A stretch of 64,000 nt of DNA from Lycium barbarum (lineage: Eukaryota > Streptophyta > Magnoliopsida > Solanales > Solanaceae), in contig NC_083346.1 of the NCBI RefSeq assembly GCF_019175385.1, forward strand, positions 63,393,821-63,457,820, read 5' to 3'. The position numbers and the translations under genes were made by a program. The notes below the pieces were generated by a model. The model had not been told where the DNA came from, made no database searches, and was given only the letters and a program-made list of their open reading frames with translations. This document shows, piece after piece, positions 47,344 through 61,600 of this stretch (positions are counted from its first letter, which is position 1; each line of letters opens with the position of its first letter).

Positions 47344-49582
47344 TGTTGCACCTTGGAAATTTTTGCGTCGGTTGCATTATAAGTAAACTAATGCAAGCCT
47401 AAAGTGGACATGAAACCCTTGCAAGGTTAAGGAGGGTATTTTATCATTTTAAGTGTGTCCCTTAAGGTTTCGGAGCTAAATAAATCGGCGGAAGTAAGCT
47501 CGTTGAGGGATTGGAAACTTGAGTGATTTTTTTGGGAGATTTCATGTTATTTGAATTATAAATTTTTTAGAATTACCTTGAGGGGGAGTTATAGGGCCCC
47601 TTAGATGGCTAATGAAGTTTTATATAAGTGTTGAGAAGGTTCCATAAGGATTGGAGGTCAAACGAATCGAAAAGAACACATTTTCGCGAAAAATGGGGCT
47701 TGTGGACCAATATGCGGCCGCAAACTGAGTTTTATGTGCAGCATATTGGCCGCAAACTCACCAAATCTGCTGGCCTCACTGCCCAATATCCTCCCTGTGG
47801 CCGCATATCCAATACGCTGAGCCGCATCTCCACCGCAAATTGAAGCGAGTGGGCGAATTTGACACCTTTCTAAGTTCTAAAAGATCTCATTTTCATATCC
47901 ACCTCCCACACTTATTTCCCCACATTATTAGAGAGTTCTTGAAGGTTCTACAATATTCCAAACCATTTCATATCATCAAAAGATAATATCAAACATCAAA
48001 ACCTCAAGATAAATTCATGGAAGACGATGGTTTTTGCTTCTCTTCAGGGATGTGACGAACTTGTTCTTAAGAGGAGTTGCCAGAGGTGAAGTTCTTCTAT
48101 TATAAGGTATATTCTTCATCTTATTTATATGATTAAGTTGATTTGAAGGTTTAGCAATTTTTGGAGAGGAAATAATTATACAAGAGAAGTCATAAAGTGT
48201 TGAATTGAAGCTAATGGCTATGAGGTGAACTTGAAAGGGGATTTTGGATTAATTTGAGAATAAATTGAATATAATTCCTTGATTATGGTATTGTTGATGT
48301 TATTATTTTTTTTAGGAGTTGTTTTGAAGTTTGGTGGAAGTTGATAAAATAGGGAAAGTGCTGCCCAAATTCCGTTAGCTCGCCAATTACTCTAGTTTTA
48401 ACTTAAGAGTGTTTTCAAGACTTAACCTTAGTATAAATCCTCTTGAATGTAGATTTGCCGGCTTGGGAGGAGAAGGTTAGGTAATTAAAGAGACATAAAG
48501 TTATGTTAAGGCTAACCCTTTCCATCTTAAGGCATGATCCCGTCGTCACGAACTTATACATGATATTAATAATGTCTTCCATGATGACTCCCTTCCTAGA
48601 AGTACTAGAGCTTACAGTTCTTGATGCTCTTATGATATTATTGAACCTGTTCCTCATTGTTGATCTCATCTTATGATAGTTGACCCAAATGAGGAGATAT
48701 GGTGATAAAGATGATTCCATAATGGTAATCGGAGGTTCACCGACTTTGTGTCACTCTGATGGAGCTGTAAAGTTTCCTTTGGACTTTCATCCATGATTTA
48801 TATATATATACCGCGTTATAGTCGGCCGGGTACGACACGTGGATGTGCACACAACTGCAGTTGGGAACGGATAACACCGAGCCTTGCTATGGCCGGGTAT
48901 GAAGGACACCGAGCCTATATGGCTGGGTACGGTATTATTATATATGTATGTATGATAATGTTTTCTCTAGAGACAAATTAAGTATGCATGACAGCCGCCC
49001 TCTGAGGTATAATTTGAACTCTTCATTTCATGTTATTCACATTCGTTCATTATGTTGTTATTCATGCCTTACAAACTCAGTACATTCTTCGTACTGACGT
49101 CCTTTTTATTTGTAGACCCTGTGTTCATGCCCGTAGGTAGACAGGGAGACGGACCAGACCCCTAGGTTGCTTCATCAGTAATTGCATAGAAGTACTCTAT
49201 TTGATCCGGAGCTGCAGTTTAGTTGGTACTATTATTTTATGTACATACTTGGGCATGGCGGGGTCTTATCCCGTCTTTATGATGTTATGTACTCCTTGTA
49301 AAAGCTCGTAGACAGATGTATATGGTTAGATGCTCCATAACCTTACCGGTTCATATTTTTGTATATGATTTTTTGGCAGCCTTGTCGGCTTGTACATATG
49401 GACCTAGTTGATGATGTTTATATAGATGTGCACATGTTCGATGGAACTTTTATCTCTTCAGTTTGTGGTAATTATGAGTTAGCCATATGGCTCACCTAGA
49501 TATGATTATGAGAAGTATGTTAAGAGGTGCTCAGTAGGTTAGCTCCGAGTGCCCATCATCGCCATCCGATTGCGTCGTGACA
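47344..49582 (+). repeat. 3' LTR of T4
   Basis: TGTTGCACCTTGG...GCGTCGTGACA, 2239 bp. It contains GGCCGCA-type palindromic words (47713-47830), hairpin TCAGTAC/GTACTGA at 49077-49097 and AGGTA at 49135-49139. Confidence 0.82.
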
Positions 49583-51237
49583 GAACCGTACCACCAATCC
49601 CCGCTTGTCAAAATCTTACTGACAGGGCTAGGGGAAGAGTCAACGAGGGTAAATAGGTCAAAACTATAATAATGACCAAACGGGTCGTTACAGTTTAAAT
49701 ATATCCCTCTTGTTTATTTTACTTAAGGTTTGGGCTTAGGCCCATAAAGGTTTAAGTCAAAATAAGTTCAAAGGAAATCAATTTCATACTTTATTCAAAA
49801 TCTGATATTTTGTGTCCAATTTGTACTAAAATGGGTCCAAGTTTTAAAGCCAAAATGTATTTTCTTACTTAGTGCATTTTCGAGGCCCAAAAGGGTCAAA
49901 ACCAAAAAGTCCATTAATTCAAATGCGGTAACCTACCGTGGGCTTAAGGCCCGAAAATGGTTCTTTTGAACTGAATCCATTACACATTATCCACATTATC
50001 GATTTTTCAATTTTTTGTTACTGGAAATACTTTGTAAAAATAATCCCAAGTTTGTTAATTATATGCAACAGTTGTTAAAATCCTTTTAACTTGAAAAATC
50101 GTTTGACAAATATCAACTCCTATGCAGACTTCCTAAATCCTAATGCATTTGGGTTTCAATATACATTATGTTGTTTACATATACAACCAATATACATATA
50201 AAAAGCATACATATACATGTAAATGTAAAAAGAAAAGGTTAGGCTAGTGGGCCTACCTAAGCCCACCAGTTGACCATTTTCACCAATGATTGGACCTTCA
50301 ACTTTTCTCATCTTCAATGGACTCGATTGAAAAAGGGTGTTGGGTTTTAGCCCAACAGTGGTTCGAAAAAAGTTCTCGAATGGCCCATCATATTTCCATG
50401 CAAACAAAGGGAAAAAAGAAGGTAACGGTTAGAAAACATCTAGACTTAATAATCTATATAATGAAAACTAAAATATATGTAAAGCATAGTTAGGGAAATA
50501 TTCATATGCAAACACGATAGACATCTCAGCCCATATACATAAGCAGTCAATGGGGTGCGAAAGCAAAGATAAAGAGCAGGCTTTAAAGTGTTTAAAGGGA
50601 CAGAAATAAATAAGCTCATCGTAAATACATATTAGTAAAATTTTCACAAACAACTACCATTTAGCTCCTTCTAACAACCTATAACTACATGTTCTATATT
50701 TAGCTAGTAGACGGGTATAATAAAATATAGTATAAATATAACGGAAATACACACGCTGGGCTAACTGAAAGTGCTATATTTATGGAAACAAAATTTGTTC
50801 CAATTTAAATTATAATCAGTTTTATTGTTCCCTGATTCACACAAATATCCTCCCATTCCATAACTGATTCCATATCGCATTCAAACAACTAACAAATTCA
50901 AAAAAAAAAAAATTGAATTCAAAAAGTACATTCATATTTTTAACCAAAAATAAAAGGTTCAAAAACTAGTTCATCAAAAATCTTTGAAAAATAACAATAT
51001 CAAACCAGTGAACAGAGCTCGATTAGAACGACGAATATATATTTGATTTCATCTGTTGAAATATCGAATTCAAGTTGAGTTCATAATTGAGGTAACAATG
51101 TTTTCACTGCAAACTTTTTATTTTTTCGTCTTTTCTGAAATTTTGAATATATGAAAACTCAGATTCATAGATTCAAAATATTATTGTTTCAACTAAATTG
51201 AATATAACACATTGCTGTATTCGAAAACAACAGGATA
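49583..51237. other. Gene-free interval; possible LTR remnant and MULE left end
   Basis: The first 110 bp end in GGGTCGTTACA (about 49693), like the 3' terminus of another LTR family, so an older truncated LTR is possible. From there to about 50680 I see nothing identifiable apart from several GGGCTTAGGCCC-type motifs. The MULE left edge is placed loosely near 50680. The 51000-51237 stretch is the 5' flank of the transposase. Confidence 0.4.
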
Positions 51238-54024
51238 ATGACAAGCGTAACTGCGTTGATCCGTCATTCTGGTTTTTGGAACGATCAGAATTGTTTTGTG
51301 AATTACAAAATTGATGTTGTTGTATTCATTGATAATTGCAATTACGATGAGTTAGTTTCTACGATTACAAATCAATTAGGCGCGGATACTGTCAGGAAAA
51401 TTATTTCAATAAAATATACTTTTGAAGGCGATTTTCAACCAATTGAAATACACAATGATATGGGAGTTCGTGTGTACGTTAAGCTTAAGAGAAAAAACAG
51501 AGTTTTGGGGATGTATCCAATGTGTGTTAGTATTGATGATTTTGATGTTGAGGATGATGCAACTGGTAATCGTATTATTAGAGATGATGTGCTGCAAATT
51601 GGATATAGCGAGAATCGGGATGGTATGGAATTTTGTGATTCTACAGGAAAGGCTGTTGTTTTATTTGGGAATGATAACAATTTGGTAATTTCGAAACCGG
51701 AAGCGAAAGAAGTTTTTGTCGATCAAATTTACCAGGATAAGGAAACTTTGAAAATTGCGATGACGAAATAGGCAATTCGTGAAAGATTCAATACAGAGAG
51801 ATCGAATGCTATAAGGTATGATTTTCTAAATGTATTCTGGTAACTGAAAGTGCAGATGTATTTTTGTTATATTTGTACTATATTGAGATGATTTGTTAAC
51901 TTGTTTAGCACACTGTTAATTAAAAAATGTTTGATGCAATATATTTCTGATATATTTTTGTATATTTCTACTGTATTTAATTGATTCAATATGTACTATT
52001 TGCATTGTATTATGTAGCTTTACTCTGGCATATTGGTCGTCGGAATGTAAATGGAAGTTCAGAGCGTCGAGAATTAGGGATTCTGAAATGTTCACGGTTA
52101 GATCTTTCGATGACGAACATACATGTCCGTTGAAGGACAAGGTGTATTCACAAAGACAAGCAACAAGTTGGTTTATTGGAGAAGCGGTTGTCAAGGCGAA
52201 AATAACTAACCATAAAAGGAAGGTCACACCTGGGGATATAATAGACGATGTTAAAAATGAATTCGGCGTAGATGTTTCTTATATGATGGCATAGAGAGCT
52301 AGAGAGCAGGCATAAAATATTTCAGAGGTGATCCAGCTGATTCATACAAGAAGTTGTCGGCATATATATACATCCTTGATAAAACGTATCCTGGATCGCT
52401 TGTTAAAATGCATAAATCACCAGAAAATGAGTTTATGTATTTGTTTGTAGCACTCAAAGCATTCATAAAGGGATTCGAGTGTTGTAGACCAACAGTTGTA
52501 GTGGATGGTGCACACCTTAAATCAACGTATAATGGTACATTTGTGTCGGCAAGTACTTTGGATGGAGCAGGTATGTGTAATTCTATTCTATGAATGTTTG
52601 TTTTTTATAAATACAACAATATGCTATTGATTTGCAAATAAAGCTGCTAAAAACATACTCTGGATATATTGCTGGTGTTAATTTGTGAATAATATATGCT
52701 GAAATACACTGTAAATATGTGATGAATATATTGTAAATATATACTGTTGTTTTATAAATGATGTTGCTAAAAACATAGCGTGAGATCAAATTCAGTTAAA
52801 ATATGTGTTGAATACATTATAAATATATACTGATTTTTGTAGGTAATATCCTACCACTAGCGTATGGTGTGATAGATTCTGAGAATAATAAGTCCTGGAC
52901 GTGGTTCTTTGAACTGTTCAAGCAAGCTTATGGTGTTAGGCAAAATATGTGTGTCGTGTCCGACAGACATGAAAGCATAATACACGCAGTTTCTAAGGTG
53001 TATCTTACTGTTCCTCATTTGGCTTGTATATGGAATTTGTGGAAAAATGTGACAAAGCAATACACAACAAACAGTGAGGTGTAGTCCTATATTTTATTCA
53101 CTAGCGAAGGCATACAACCAGGATGAGTTCGATAAATTGATGGAGAAGATTGGGAATGTTGATATTCGGGTACAACGATACCTAGAAGATGCTGGAAGGG
53201 ATGAATGGTCTAGGCTTTATTCACCTGTTAACAGAGGATGTACAATAACTTCGAATATAGCCGAATGTATTAATGGAAAACTGGTTATTGCAAGAGAGTT
53301 ACATATTTTTGATTTCCTTGAAGAAGTGAGGAAGATGTTTGGTAGATGGAATTGCACAAATAGAAAAAATGGTACCTACACATTCACAACACTGATGAGG
53401 CGGTATCAAGAGATTTTGTCGATCAATGAGTACAAATCAATACGAATGAGGGTATCTTTGTTTGCAACACAAAAATTTAATCTATATTTTACTATATCTA
53501 ATCTATATTTATCTATATTCCCAATATGGTAAAACTGCTCAGGTTAATGCTTGTTTATTGGTTAAATGGTTCTCAGGTTGAAGCGTCAACTGAATATGTT
53601 TACACAGTGAATGATGGACCGAGGTGTTTCATAATCGATTTGAAGAAGAAAACTTGCAGCTGCAGGATATTCCAACTGGATGAGATACCGTGTTCTCATG
53701 CATGGGCAGTATTGAAGAATAAAAATTTGGCTGCTGATGCATATTGTTCGAAATTATTCAAGCCAGAAACAGTTGTGAACACATATGATGCCGACTGATC
53801 CTCTTCCCGATGAGACCGAGTGGAATGTTCCTAAAGTTATATCAGATGAAGTTGTTATGCCACCGATCTATAAGAGACCCCCTGGGAGGCCAAAAAAGAA
53901 GTGGGACAAGCCATTACACGAGTTGATGATTGGTAAACGCAGGAATGCTTGCGGTAAATGTGGACATCTTGGTCATAACAGGCGTTCGTGTGATAATCCG
54001 CCGCTCAATAAAAAGAATAAATAA
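51238..54024 (+). pseudogene. MULE transposase (MuDR type), decayed
   Basis: Exon 1 (51238 to about 51812) encodes the amino region; a DNA-binding MuDR segment follows an intron (about 51814-52017), with CKWKFRAS and DEHTC. The catalytic domain carries VVVDGAHLK (about 52500), VVSDRHES (about 52958) and SNIAECING (about 53260) as the probable D, D, E residues. A second intron (about 52571-52842) is followed by LAYGVID, and a third (about 53453-53575) precedes the SWIM finger CSC...CSH (53655-53699). It ends in a CCHC knuckle CGKCGHLGHNRRSC near 53950. Breaks: TAG at 51769-51771, TAG at about 52292 where a Trp is usual, and frame losses near 52312, 53080 and 53795. It would bind element ends and cut DNA if intact. 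Confidence 0.82.
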
Positions 54025-54716
54025 GTCCATTTTGATTTTATTTGTTAAGACAATTCCACTTTAAGTTAAAAATAAAAAATGAATTCATCTTGAATTCATA
54101 TTATTCTAATATGATTGTATTTCACATGGTTGAACATCCGTTGTTTTTCGATGTTATGCTATATTGGTGGTTTAATGGGATTTGGAAAGTTTACTCTATG
54201 TAAACTGATTTGACCTTTTGTTTTGGATTTATGCTTTAATAGTTGTATTTCATATATATTTTGGTTATATTTTAGTTGCATTTTGTCTGATCTGGTAGAT
54301 AATACTTATTCTAGTTTACTGTTAACTATATGTCATATATATTTTACATATATTTGAAGTGTATTTAGATGAAATTTTAACTTTTGTAACACACTGTACA
54401 TTAAAAATGGACTTATGGAATATATCTAAGTTATATTTTCTGTATATTTCGACTGTATTTAAATGGTTAGATATACTACTTTGTTAAATGAATACATTTT
54501 ACAGAAAATGAAAATGGAATTTATGCATTGAAAAAATAACATACTTGAAAGAAACAACAATATAAAAACCATAAGGTGGTGTTCAACATTAATTATCCTA
54601 AAAAAACATTACTGCACATGAAACGGTATGTCCAAAATGAAAAAACAGCAACAAAAGTCGCAACCAACTATGCTATTGTTCAACATGAAAATCAAAAACA
54701 CAAAAGACTTGGTGGC
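54025..54716. other. AT-rich convergent 3' region of the MULE genes
   Basis: No gene. It includes a segment (54381-54490) similar to transposase intron 1 (51900-52005). Confidence 0.6.
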
Positions 54717-56494
54717 CTAATCAAGATCCTCTTTATCAACTACATCGAAATCAACTGCCAGTCTAATTGGTCTTGGAGGCTGCTCGTTATCACTTGATGC
54801 ATTGTTGTTTGACTTATCCCATGCATAGTCGCATAAAAGGGCACCGTATCTCATACGGAGTAACTTTGCATCGAATTCGGTTGGGATGACTTCACTTGAG
54901 CTCAAGTATTCAGCAAAGGCTGCCACATGCACACCACAATCCCTGAAAAAAATGATCCAAAAATTTACTGATCAAAACCCAAGAAAAAATAGATGTATTT
55001 ATTGTGTTTTTTATTGGAAGAGATTCTTACATGCTAGCGGGAGCTTGTTGCGGGAGATTTCTACATTCACAATGTCAAAGTTGTCGGTTTGTTCTCTATT
55101 TCTGTAAGAAGGATGTGTGGAAAAATCTATAGCCGCCTTCTTCTCATAAAAATCAGTCATTTGTAGACTGTGTGTCACAAGAGTGGCCAACATTTTCATT
55201 CCGGCTCTAACGACAGCATCATGCCCTGTAGCTCTGTATGAGTTGTATACGTAGATGCACCTGTTTGTAAAAAGAAAAAATACGAAAAAAAAATAAACAT
55301 ATAAATTTTGTAGAAAAATGAATGATTTTTTCAAAGGATGAGAGCACACCTCTCAGTGAATGATATCACAACCAAAATCCAGTGATTTTCCTCTTTACGT
55401 TGACAGGAATTAGTACGTTGTCAACAGTATACCATGGTACATTAGCCAACAGCCTATGCCCGTTAATGTACTCACATAGTTCATCTTCCTTACTGGCGAC
55501 ACATGTGGATGAATCAGGATTTTCCCAAGATGTGTAAATTTCAGCAACTAAAGTGTGAAAAATACAGCTGATAGTGGTGAATCTATAATTGTTGTTATTG
55601 TGATACTTCCCCTTCTTGCATAGGTAGTAGAAAATAACATCAATATGCTGTAAAAACATCAATTCAGTGACTATAATCAATACTATGTTAAATAAAACTA
55701 TTGTTGTATATATATTAAATATAGTGAAATATACTCTTAAATATAGCAAAAATACAATTCTGTATACTTGATCAGTACTATGCTCAACTAATAAATTAAT
55801 GTCTCTATATTAAATATAGTGCAAATATAATGATGAAATTTTTTTTAAAATACAATACAGTCTTAATATAAATACAAAACTGTGATATATATATATATAT
55901 ATATATATATTTGTCAAATATAGTAAAACATATACTCTAGATACATCACACTGTAATTCTATTATAAAACATAAAAAACCTAGATAACAAGCAGAAAGAC
56001 ATCAAACCTCATCAGTCCAAATTTGCCCATCCATAGATAACAAGTAGAACCAGTTTTTGTCGGATACGGCTGTAACGCCTAAATGTAACCGAAGTTCGGC
56101 ATCCGCAGGATCCAGTCCTTCCTTGTTCTTTCTGTAATGATTTTCCTTTGGCTTCCTGTATATCAACAATGGAAAGAACATACGTTAAGTTAATTAAGAA
56201 TTGATTTCTGGAAAACTAAAAAAATATGTTATGAAAATAATTACTTTTTGTCGTGCGATTTCAACAGATCCTTCTCAAGCCACTTTTGATATTCTTGAAG
56301 AAACGAAGTATCTAACGGGGAATTGATAGGGTGCTCAACAAATGGGTGTTTTTTCTGAAAAATGCAAGGACTGATATTTTTGGCAAAAGAACCCGCTGAG
56401 CTGAAATTGGGACAGTAAGGGGACAGGTTGTATTTTCTTGGTTTCCTTTCTCGGGCAGCCCCTGGATGGACAATGATTTATTTTTCAGGGTTTG

Positions 56495-56665
56495 AAAGCT
56501 GTGGAGTCTCACCACTTGAGCTTTGACCCGCATTTGGTTGTACAGGAACTTGTTGTCCAGTTTCATCACTTGAACTGTGACCAACGATCGGTTGTACTCC
56601 AACTTGTTGTTCAGTTTCATTAGTTGAACTTTGTCCAGTTTTTGGTTGTACTCCAAGGTGGATTG
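56495..56665 (-). repeat. Degenerate protein repeat in the Ulp1-like gene
   Basis: Three units of about 18 residues on the minus strand, consensus VQPxxGxSSxxETxQQ. A likely disordered spacer between DUF1985 and the peptidase. Confidence 0.75.
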
Positions 56666-58619
56666 GTATCTGAGAATCAGGAATCATCCACTAAGAGATC
56701 GTTACCGGGTTATCGTCCGGATTCTGAGGGGTCCTTAAACTTGACAAATCGGCTTGATCATCACGTGGTGCTGGAGGAGGACCGAGAGGAATAACACATG
56801 CTAAAGGACAGTTGACTAGCAAGTCCGCTATCATTTCCTCTAATGCGGTAAATTCAGCATTAGCATTCTCCATATCACCGGTTTGCTGAGATTCCTGAAA
56901 TAAAAAACAAACAAAAAACAACTAGTGTTTGTCAATTATTGCTTATCAAAACGATATGTGATTGGCACTTAAAAGCCACATTTCAATACTTACATCAAAT
57001 TTTAAATGGATTGGTGTTATGGGCACTCCATCTGTTTGTGCATCACTTTTAACTCCGGTTTCTTTATCCACATCAACAACAGAAATCGGATCATTAATTG
57101 GCAACCCAACTCCCTCAACCTAAAACAATAAAAACATGGTTCAAATAAATTTAAAGGCATCAGTAAAATAAATACACAGATACACATATATAGCACTGGT
57201 ATAAAAGTTAAAAGTTTCATATAAATATAGACAAAATATATGAAAAATATATCTGAAATATAATCAACAGAAACCAGAATAAGTAACCTTGAACATAATA
57301 ATCAAAATACAATTAAAATATAGCCAAAATATATATGAAAAACTACTATTAAAATATCAATCCAAAACAAATATAGCACTACTATTATATATAAACACAA
57401 TCATAACAAAAATAGCACAAATAGATACAGCAAATGGAACACTACTAACAAATGACTATGTGAAAAATATATATGTAAATACATTATAGGTAATACTAAA
57501 CACAAATATAGCCAAAGATTGCCCTTATCTGGTGTTTGATTGCCCTTTATTGCATCTAACAACTTTTTGAAGTTGTTATCCATGTAGTCAAACACCTACA
57601 GTTTTGAAACACAAAAAATAGAATTAGAATTGTTAATTACTTGACACAAGCAATATGAAGTAACAAAAACATATTGAAAACAAAACGCCTACTTCTTTCT
57701 TGAAAATCTGAATCTCTTCCCTTATCAGTTTAACCTCATTTGTTCCGGGTCCTGTAGGTGCATCTGGTTTCCTTGTCCCTTTTATCCGAGATTCCTTCCG
57801 TGATGGTTGTTTCTTGGAAGGAGGAGCAAAAACGGGAAACTATGTCCATTTCTTGCATCGCGGGGAATCAGAATTGGCACTCTTTTGTTGTTGTTTGCCA
57901 CTGGACAGATGCGGTGGTGTGGTACTAAAATCATCGCAATCATCGTCTACCAAATCAGTACCATGTACACCATCAACTCCATGTTTGACGTCTGGTATAT
58001 CATGTGCAACAGGAGGCAAATTAAGAGTTTCCAACTCATGGGGTGTTGGCACAACTTCCTCAAATCTACAAGACTGTGAACAACAAAATATAGAAACTAC
58101 ATTACCATATATATCTACATTGGTAACATACTAAAATATGAGGAAAATATAATCAAAATATATTGATCACAAATGACTTATTTCATAAATATAGTCAAAA
58201 TATAATCAAAATATACCATGAAAAACAAACATATTAAAACAATTAAATGGTAAAGGACACAAACAAATATAACTATTCGGTTTGTTAAAAAAACTGTTTT
58301 GCCGGGTTTTTGTCGTCTCTGAACATGCCATCTATCAATCTCTTGAATTCTGGTTTTCCTTCCGTAGTCCGCCAGTTCAAAATTCTAGGAACTAAATTTC
58401 CCGTCTTAACTGCAATGGTGGACGGGACTTTTGACCAACATTCATACAACCAGACTTGCATAGCAAGTGGCAACCCATGAATCCTATAATATTTCTTAAA
58501 ACCAGCATATTTCTGCCCGATGCTTACAACCAACTGTCTAAACGAATCTTTACCTCAAGGATATTCATTATATCTCCTGTCCTCTACGACATCAAAATGG
58601 ATCCTTGGTATGTTTGTTG

Positions 58620-61600
58620 TGTTATATCCCGTGTTTTTGCGCATTTGGAAAATTTGGAATAATCTTGCCTTGTAGGAAATAAGGCTATATTTTTATTTTA
58701 TTCAACATATGTGTGATATTCATGAAAAATATTGATGCGGAAATACGGAGGAAGGCCAAGGGAAATTTTAGAATTTTGGAAATTAGTTTCGGGAATTACA
58801 AATAAAATCCATAAATTATTGGGCTCAAATAATAAAAGAGAATTGAGGCCCAAATTGAGAGGCTTGGCCGGCCATGCTAGCCCAAGCCCATGGAATTTAT
58901 TTAATTTCCATGTGATTAAATTAGCCTTATCCATTAGAAACTTCAAGACAAATTGAGAAGGTAGAGAACAAGAGAAAGAACACCAACAAAATAAGGGCCA
59001 TTCGGCCAAGACCCATAAAAAATTTCCCTTAAAAATCTTGCTTCAAAAATTATTTTCTTGTGGTATTCCCACTAATTCAAGGGTCCTTTACAACTTGGGA
59101 CAATTATTTTGGAAGATAGGGAACTTGTTTCATCAATTTAACACCTTAACCAAGTGAAGAAGCTTGGAGAAAAAGGTAAGAATTAATTCCTTTTATCATG
59201 TTATGAAGGTTTGTTTATGTTGTGGTATGTGGAAATGAGTAGAATTTATGGAAATATGGAAGTTTGCAAAATGGGTGTGCATGTGTGCATGTGGCCGTGT
59301 GTGTGTATTGTTGTGTAGTTAAGATGAGTTGAATTTTATGTATTATTCTAGTTGTGGTTATGGTGGAATTCATATTGGAAGTGAAAGTTGAATAAATTTG
59401 ATTGAGGTTGGAAATATGGAATGTAGCCGTGTGGTGTAGGGGAGGTAGAATGGAAATGGATTAATTTTGTTTAGTATGTTAGTTGTGTTGTTGTGATCCT
59501 TATAATGTAAATGAAGGCTAAATGGTTTAATTTGGCATTGAAGTTGATTGTAGAAGATTATGTTATTTTAGTATGATTTTATGATATTATGGAAATAAAG
59601 TTGTTAAAGTGTGGATTATTGTTGTTGGTTATGAATTTGTAAGTAGAAAATGTGTTGTGATGGTTTTGTTGCATATGTAGGAATTTTGGGTGGAATATGG
59701 AAGTGATGGAATTGTTGAATATTGGATATATGGCTTGGAATATCCTTGGCCTATGATTGAATGACCTTAAACTTGTATATGGACATGCAAATATTAATAT
59801 AGATTTGAAAGTGCAAGTTGGATTGGAAGTTGTTGCATTATTTGGAAAAGAAGGCTATTTATGTTAGAATGCGTTTCTAGTCGATTGTTGATGTTGTTGG
59901 TGTTGTTGTTGGTATGGTTGCTGCTAATTTGGCCGAGTTTAAATCTCGGAGATGTTGTATGTATAGGGGAGATGCTGCCCAAATTTCTGTAGACAAAAAT
60001 TGGTTAAGATTGAATTCTTAAAGCCTTATGATTAATATTTGGTAAATATGACCAATTATAGATTTCGGACGAACGGGATTTGAGTTTGGGCGAGCGTAAG
60101 GCGCAAGTAAGGTATGTAAAGCTATCCCTTTCCTTGTTTTGGCATGTCCTAGACATACTAGGTTGAGATTTGAGCCTCGGGGGCAATTCTGTTCATGGAA
60201 ATCCGAGTCTGATTTTAGGTACTATTCATTCAATGTAGTTGAATTATAATTCTTATGTTATGTTGGAAAACTATTCGAACATCCATAATTTGCACAAATG
60301 TGATAGAATCGTTTTGAAACTTACATGGATGACTCCATAGAGTCTAATGTTCGTAATTTATGTCTGCCACCTCGACTTGACCCGAGGTGGGCCCACTAGC
60401 CCCGAGACTTCCTTCGTTTGTCTTACTTAATCTACTTTCGTATGATATAAAGAGGGGACTTTTGCCTATGAATTTAAGGCTCCGCTTGATTTGTTCTATA
60501 AGTTATTTGAAAGCTCCTAAATGTGAACGACACTAAATTTTTAGAAAATGGCTTATGAGGTATTTTTCGAAAGTTTTGTAAATTTAAAGGCTCATATCTT
60601 TGGTATACTAATTCTGACAGACTCGATACTTATTTTGAACTTTCTGATCTCAATATATATATATGTATGTATTTATTTGTCGAGTCTTGGAATTTAATCG
60701 TGTATATGCATATGGTTTCCGCACTACTCTGCTCGTGCCTATTACTATGATATCGTTCGCCGGTTCCCGGGCCGGTTTATGATCGTGCGCACTATGATAA
60801 ATTCGGCAGTATGATGTGTTACGGTTCCCGAGACCTCGCCATAGGGCCAGGTTCCGTTTATGGAGTTATGCTGTGATATGGCTTATGATATGTTTTGATG
60901 ATATGATATGATGTGATCATATGTTGTGTTCGGGGTGTACGGAGATTTGAAACCTTCTGGAGTATGTTGTGTTGTGGCACCAGCGTCGGAGTGGTGACCA
61001 CATTCCTGAGCCTTATGCACGATTTCTGTTTGCGTTATGTCCATGTGTCTTCAGTACAGATTTTGATATTTTGATCCGGTATTCTCTCTCTGTACCCTTC
61101 ACTTCAGTTATGGTTTGGATTTCTGTACTTTATGCTTTACATACTCAGTACATCTTTCGTACTGACCCCCTTTCTTCGGGGGCTGCGTTTCATGCCCGCA
61201 GGTACAGATGTTCGTGATCTGCCAGTGTAGGCCACACATTCTGCTATTACAGAGTGCTCCTTTTGATCCGGAGCCCATATATTGGTACATATCTTTTGTG
61301 ATGTATATGCTTCTGTATATTTGATTATTTGGGGTACGGCGGGGCCCTGTCCCGTCATATGATTCCGTTATGGTTTGTAGAGGCCTGTAGTCATATATGT
61401 GGGTAATGGGTCATGTGTGTGTTTGTTTGTCTATGATCTACGTCTTAATGCGGTCCCGTTTTCTATTATGGCCAAAACGGCCTAATTGTTTGTACACGTG
61501 CATGTATCTGGCGATGTATATTCCGTCAATCTATCAGATTTGGATGCGGCCTAAAAGGCCTGTATGTTTGTATATGTATATATATTCGGCGATGTGTATT

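Larger units (their letters stand above)
45784..49582 (+). mobile_element. T4: 3' half of a decayed chromovirus
   Basis: Integrase and chromodomain-like end, terminal hairpin, polypurine tract and a full 3' LTR (47344-49582). Its 5' part must lie left of the window, beyond the nested insertions. It is the outermost and therefore oldest layer of the nest. Confidence 0.82.

Noticed and set aside
49583..49693. Tail of a further LTR (GGGTCGTTACA end)
   Set aside because: Suggestive terminus only; no partner LTR, duplication or internal sequence seen, so it is not called as an element.
54576..54797. 73-codon plus-strand frame between the MULE genes
   Set aside because: AT-rich, no domain, and overlaps the 3' end of the Ulp1-like gene on the other strand.
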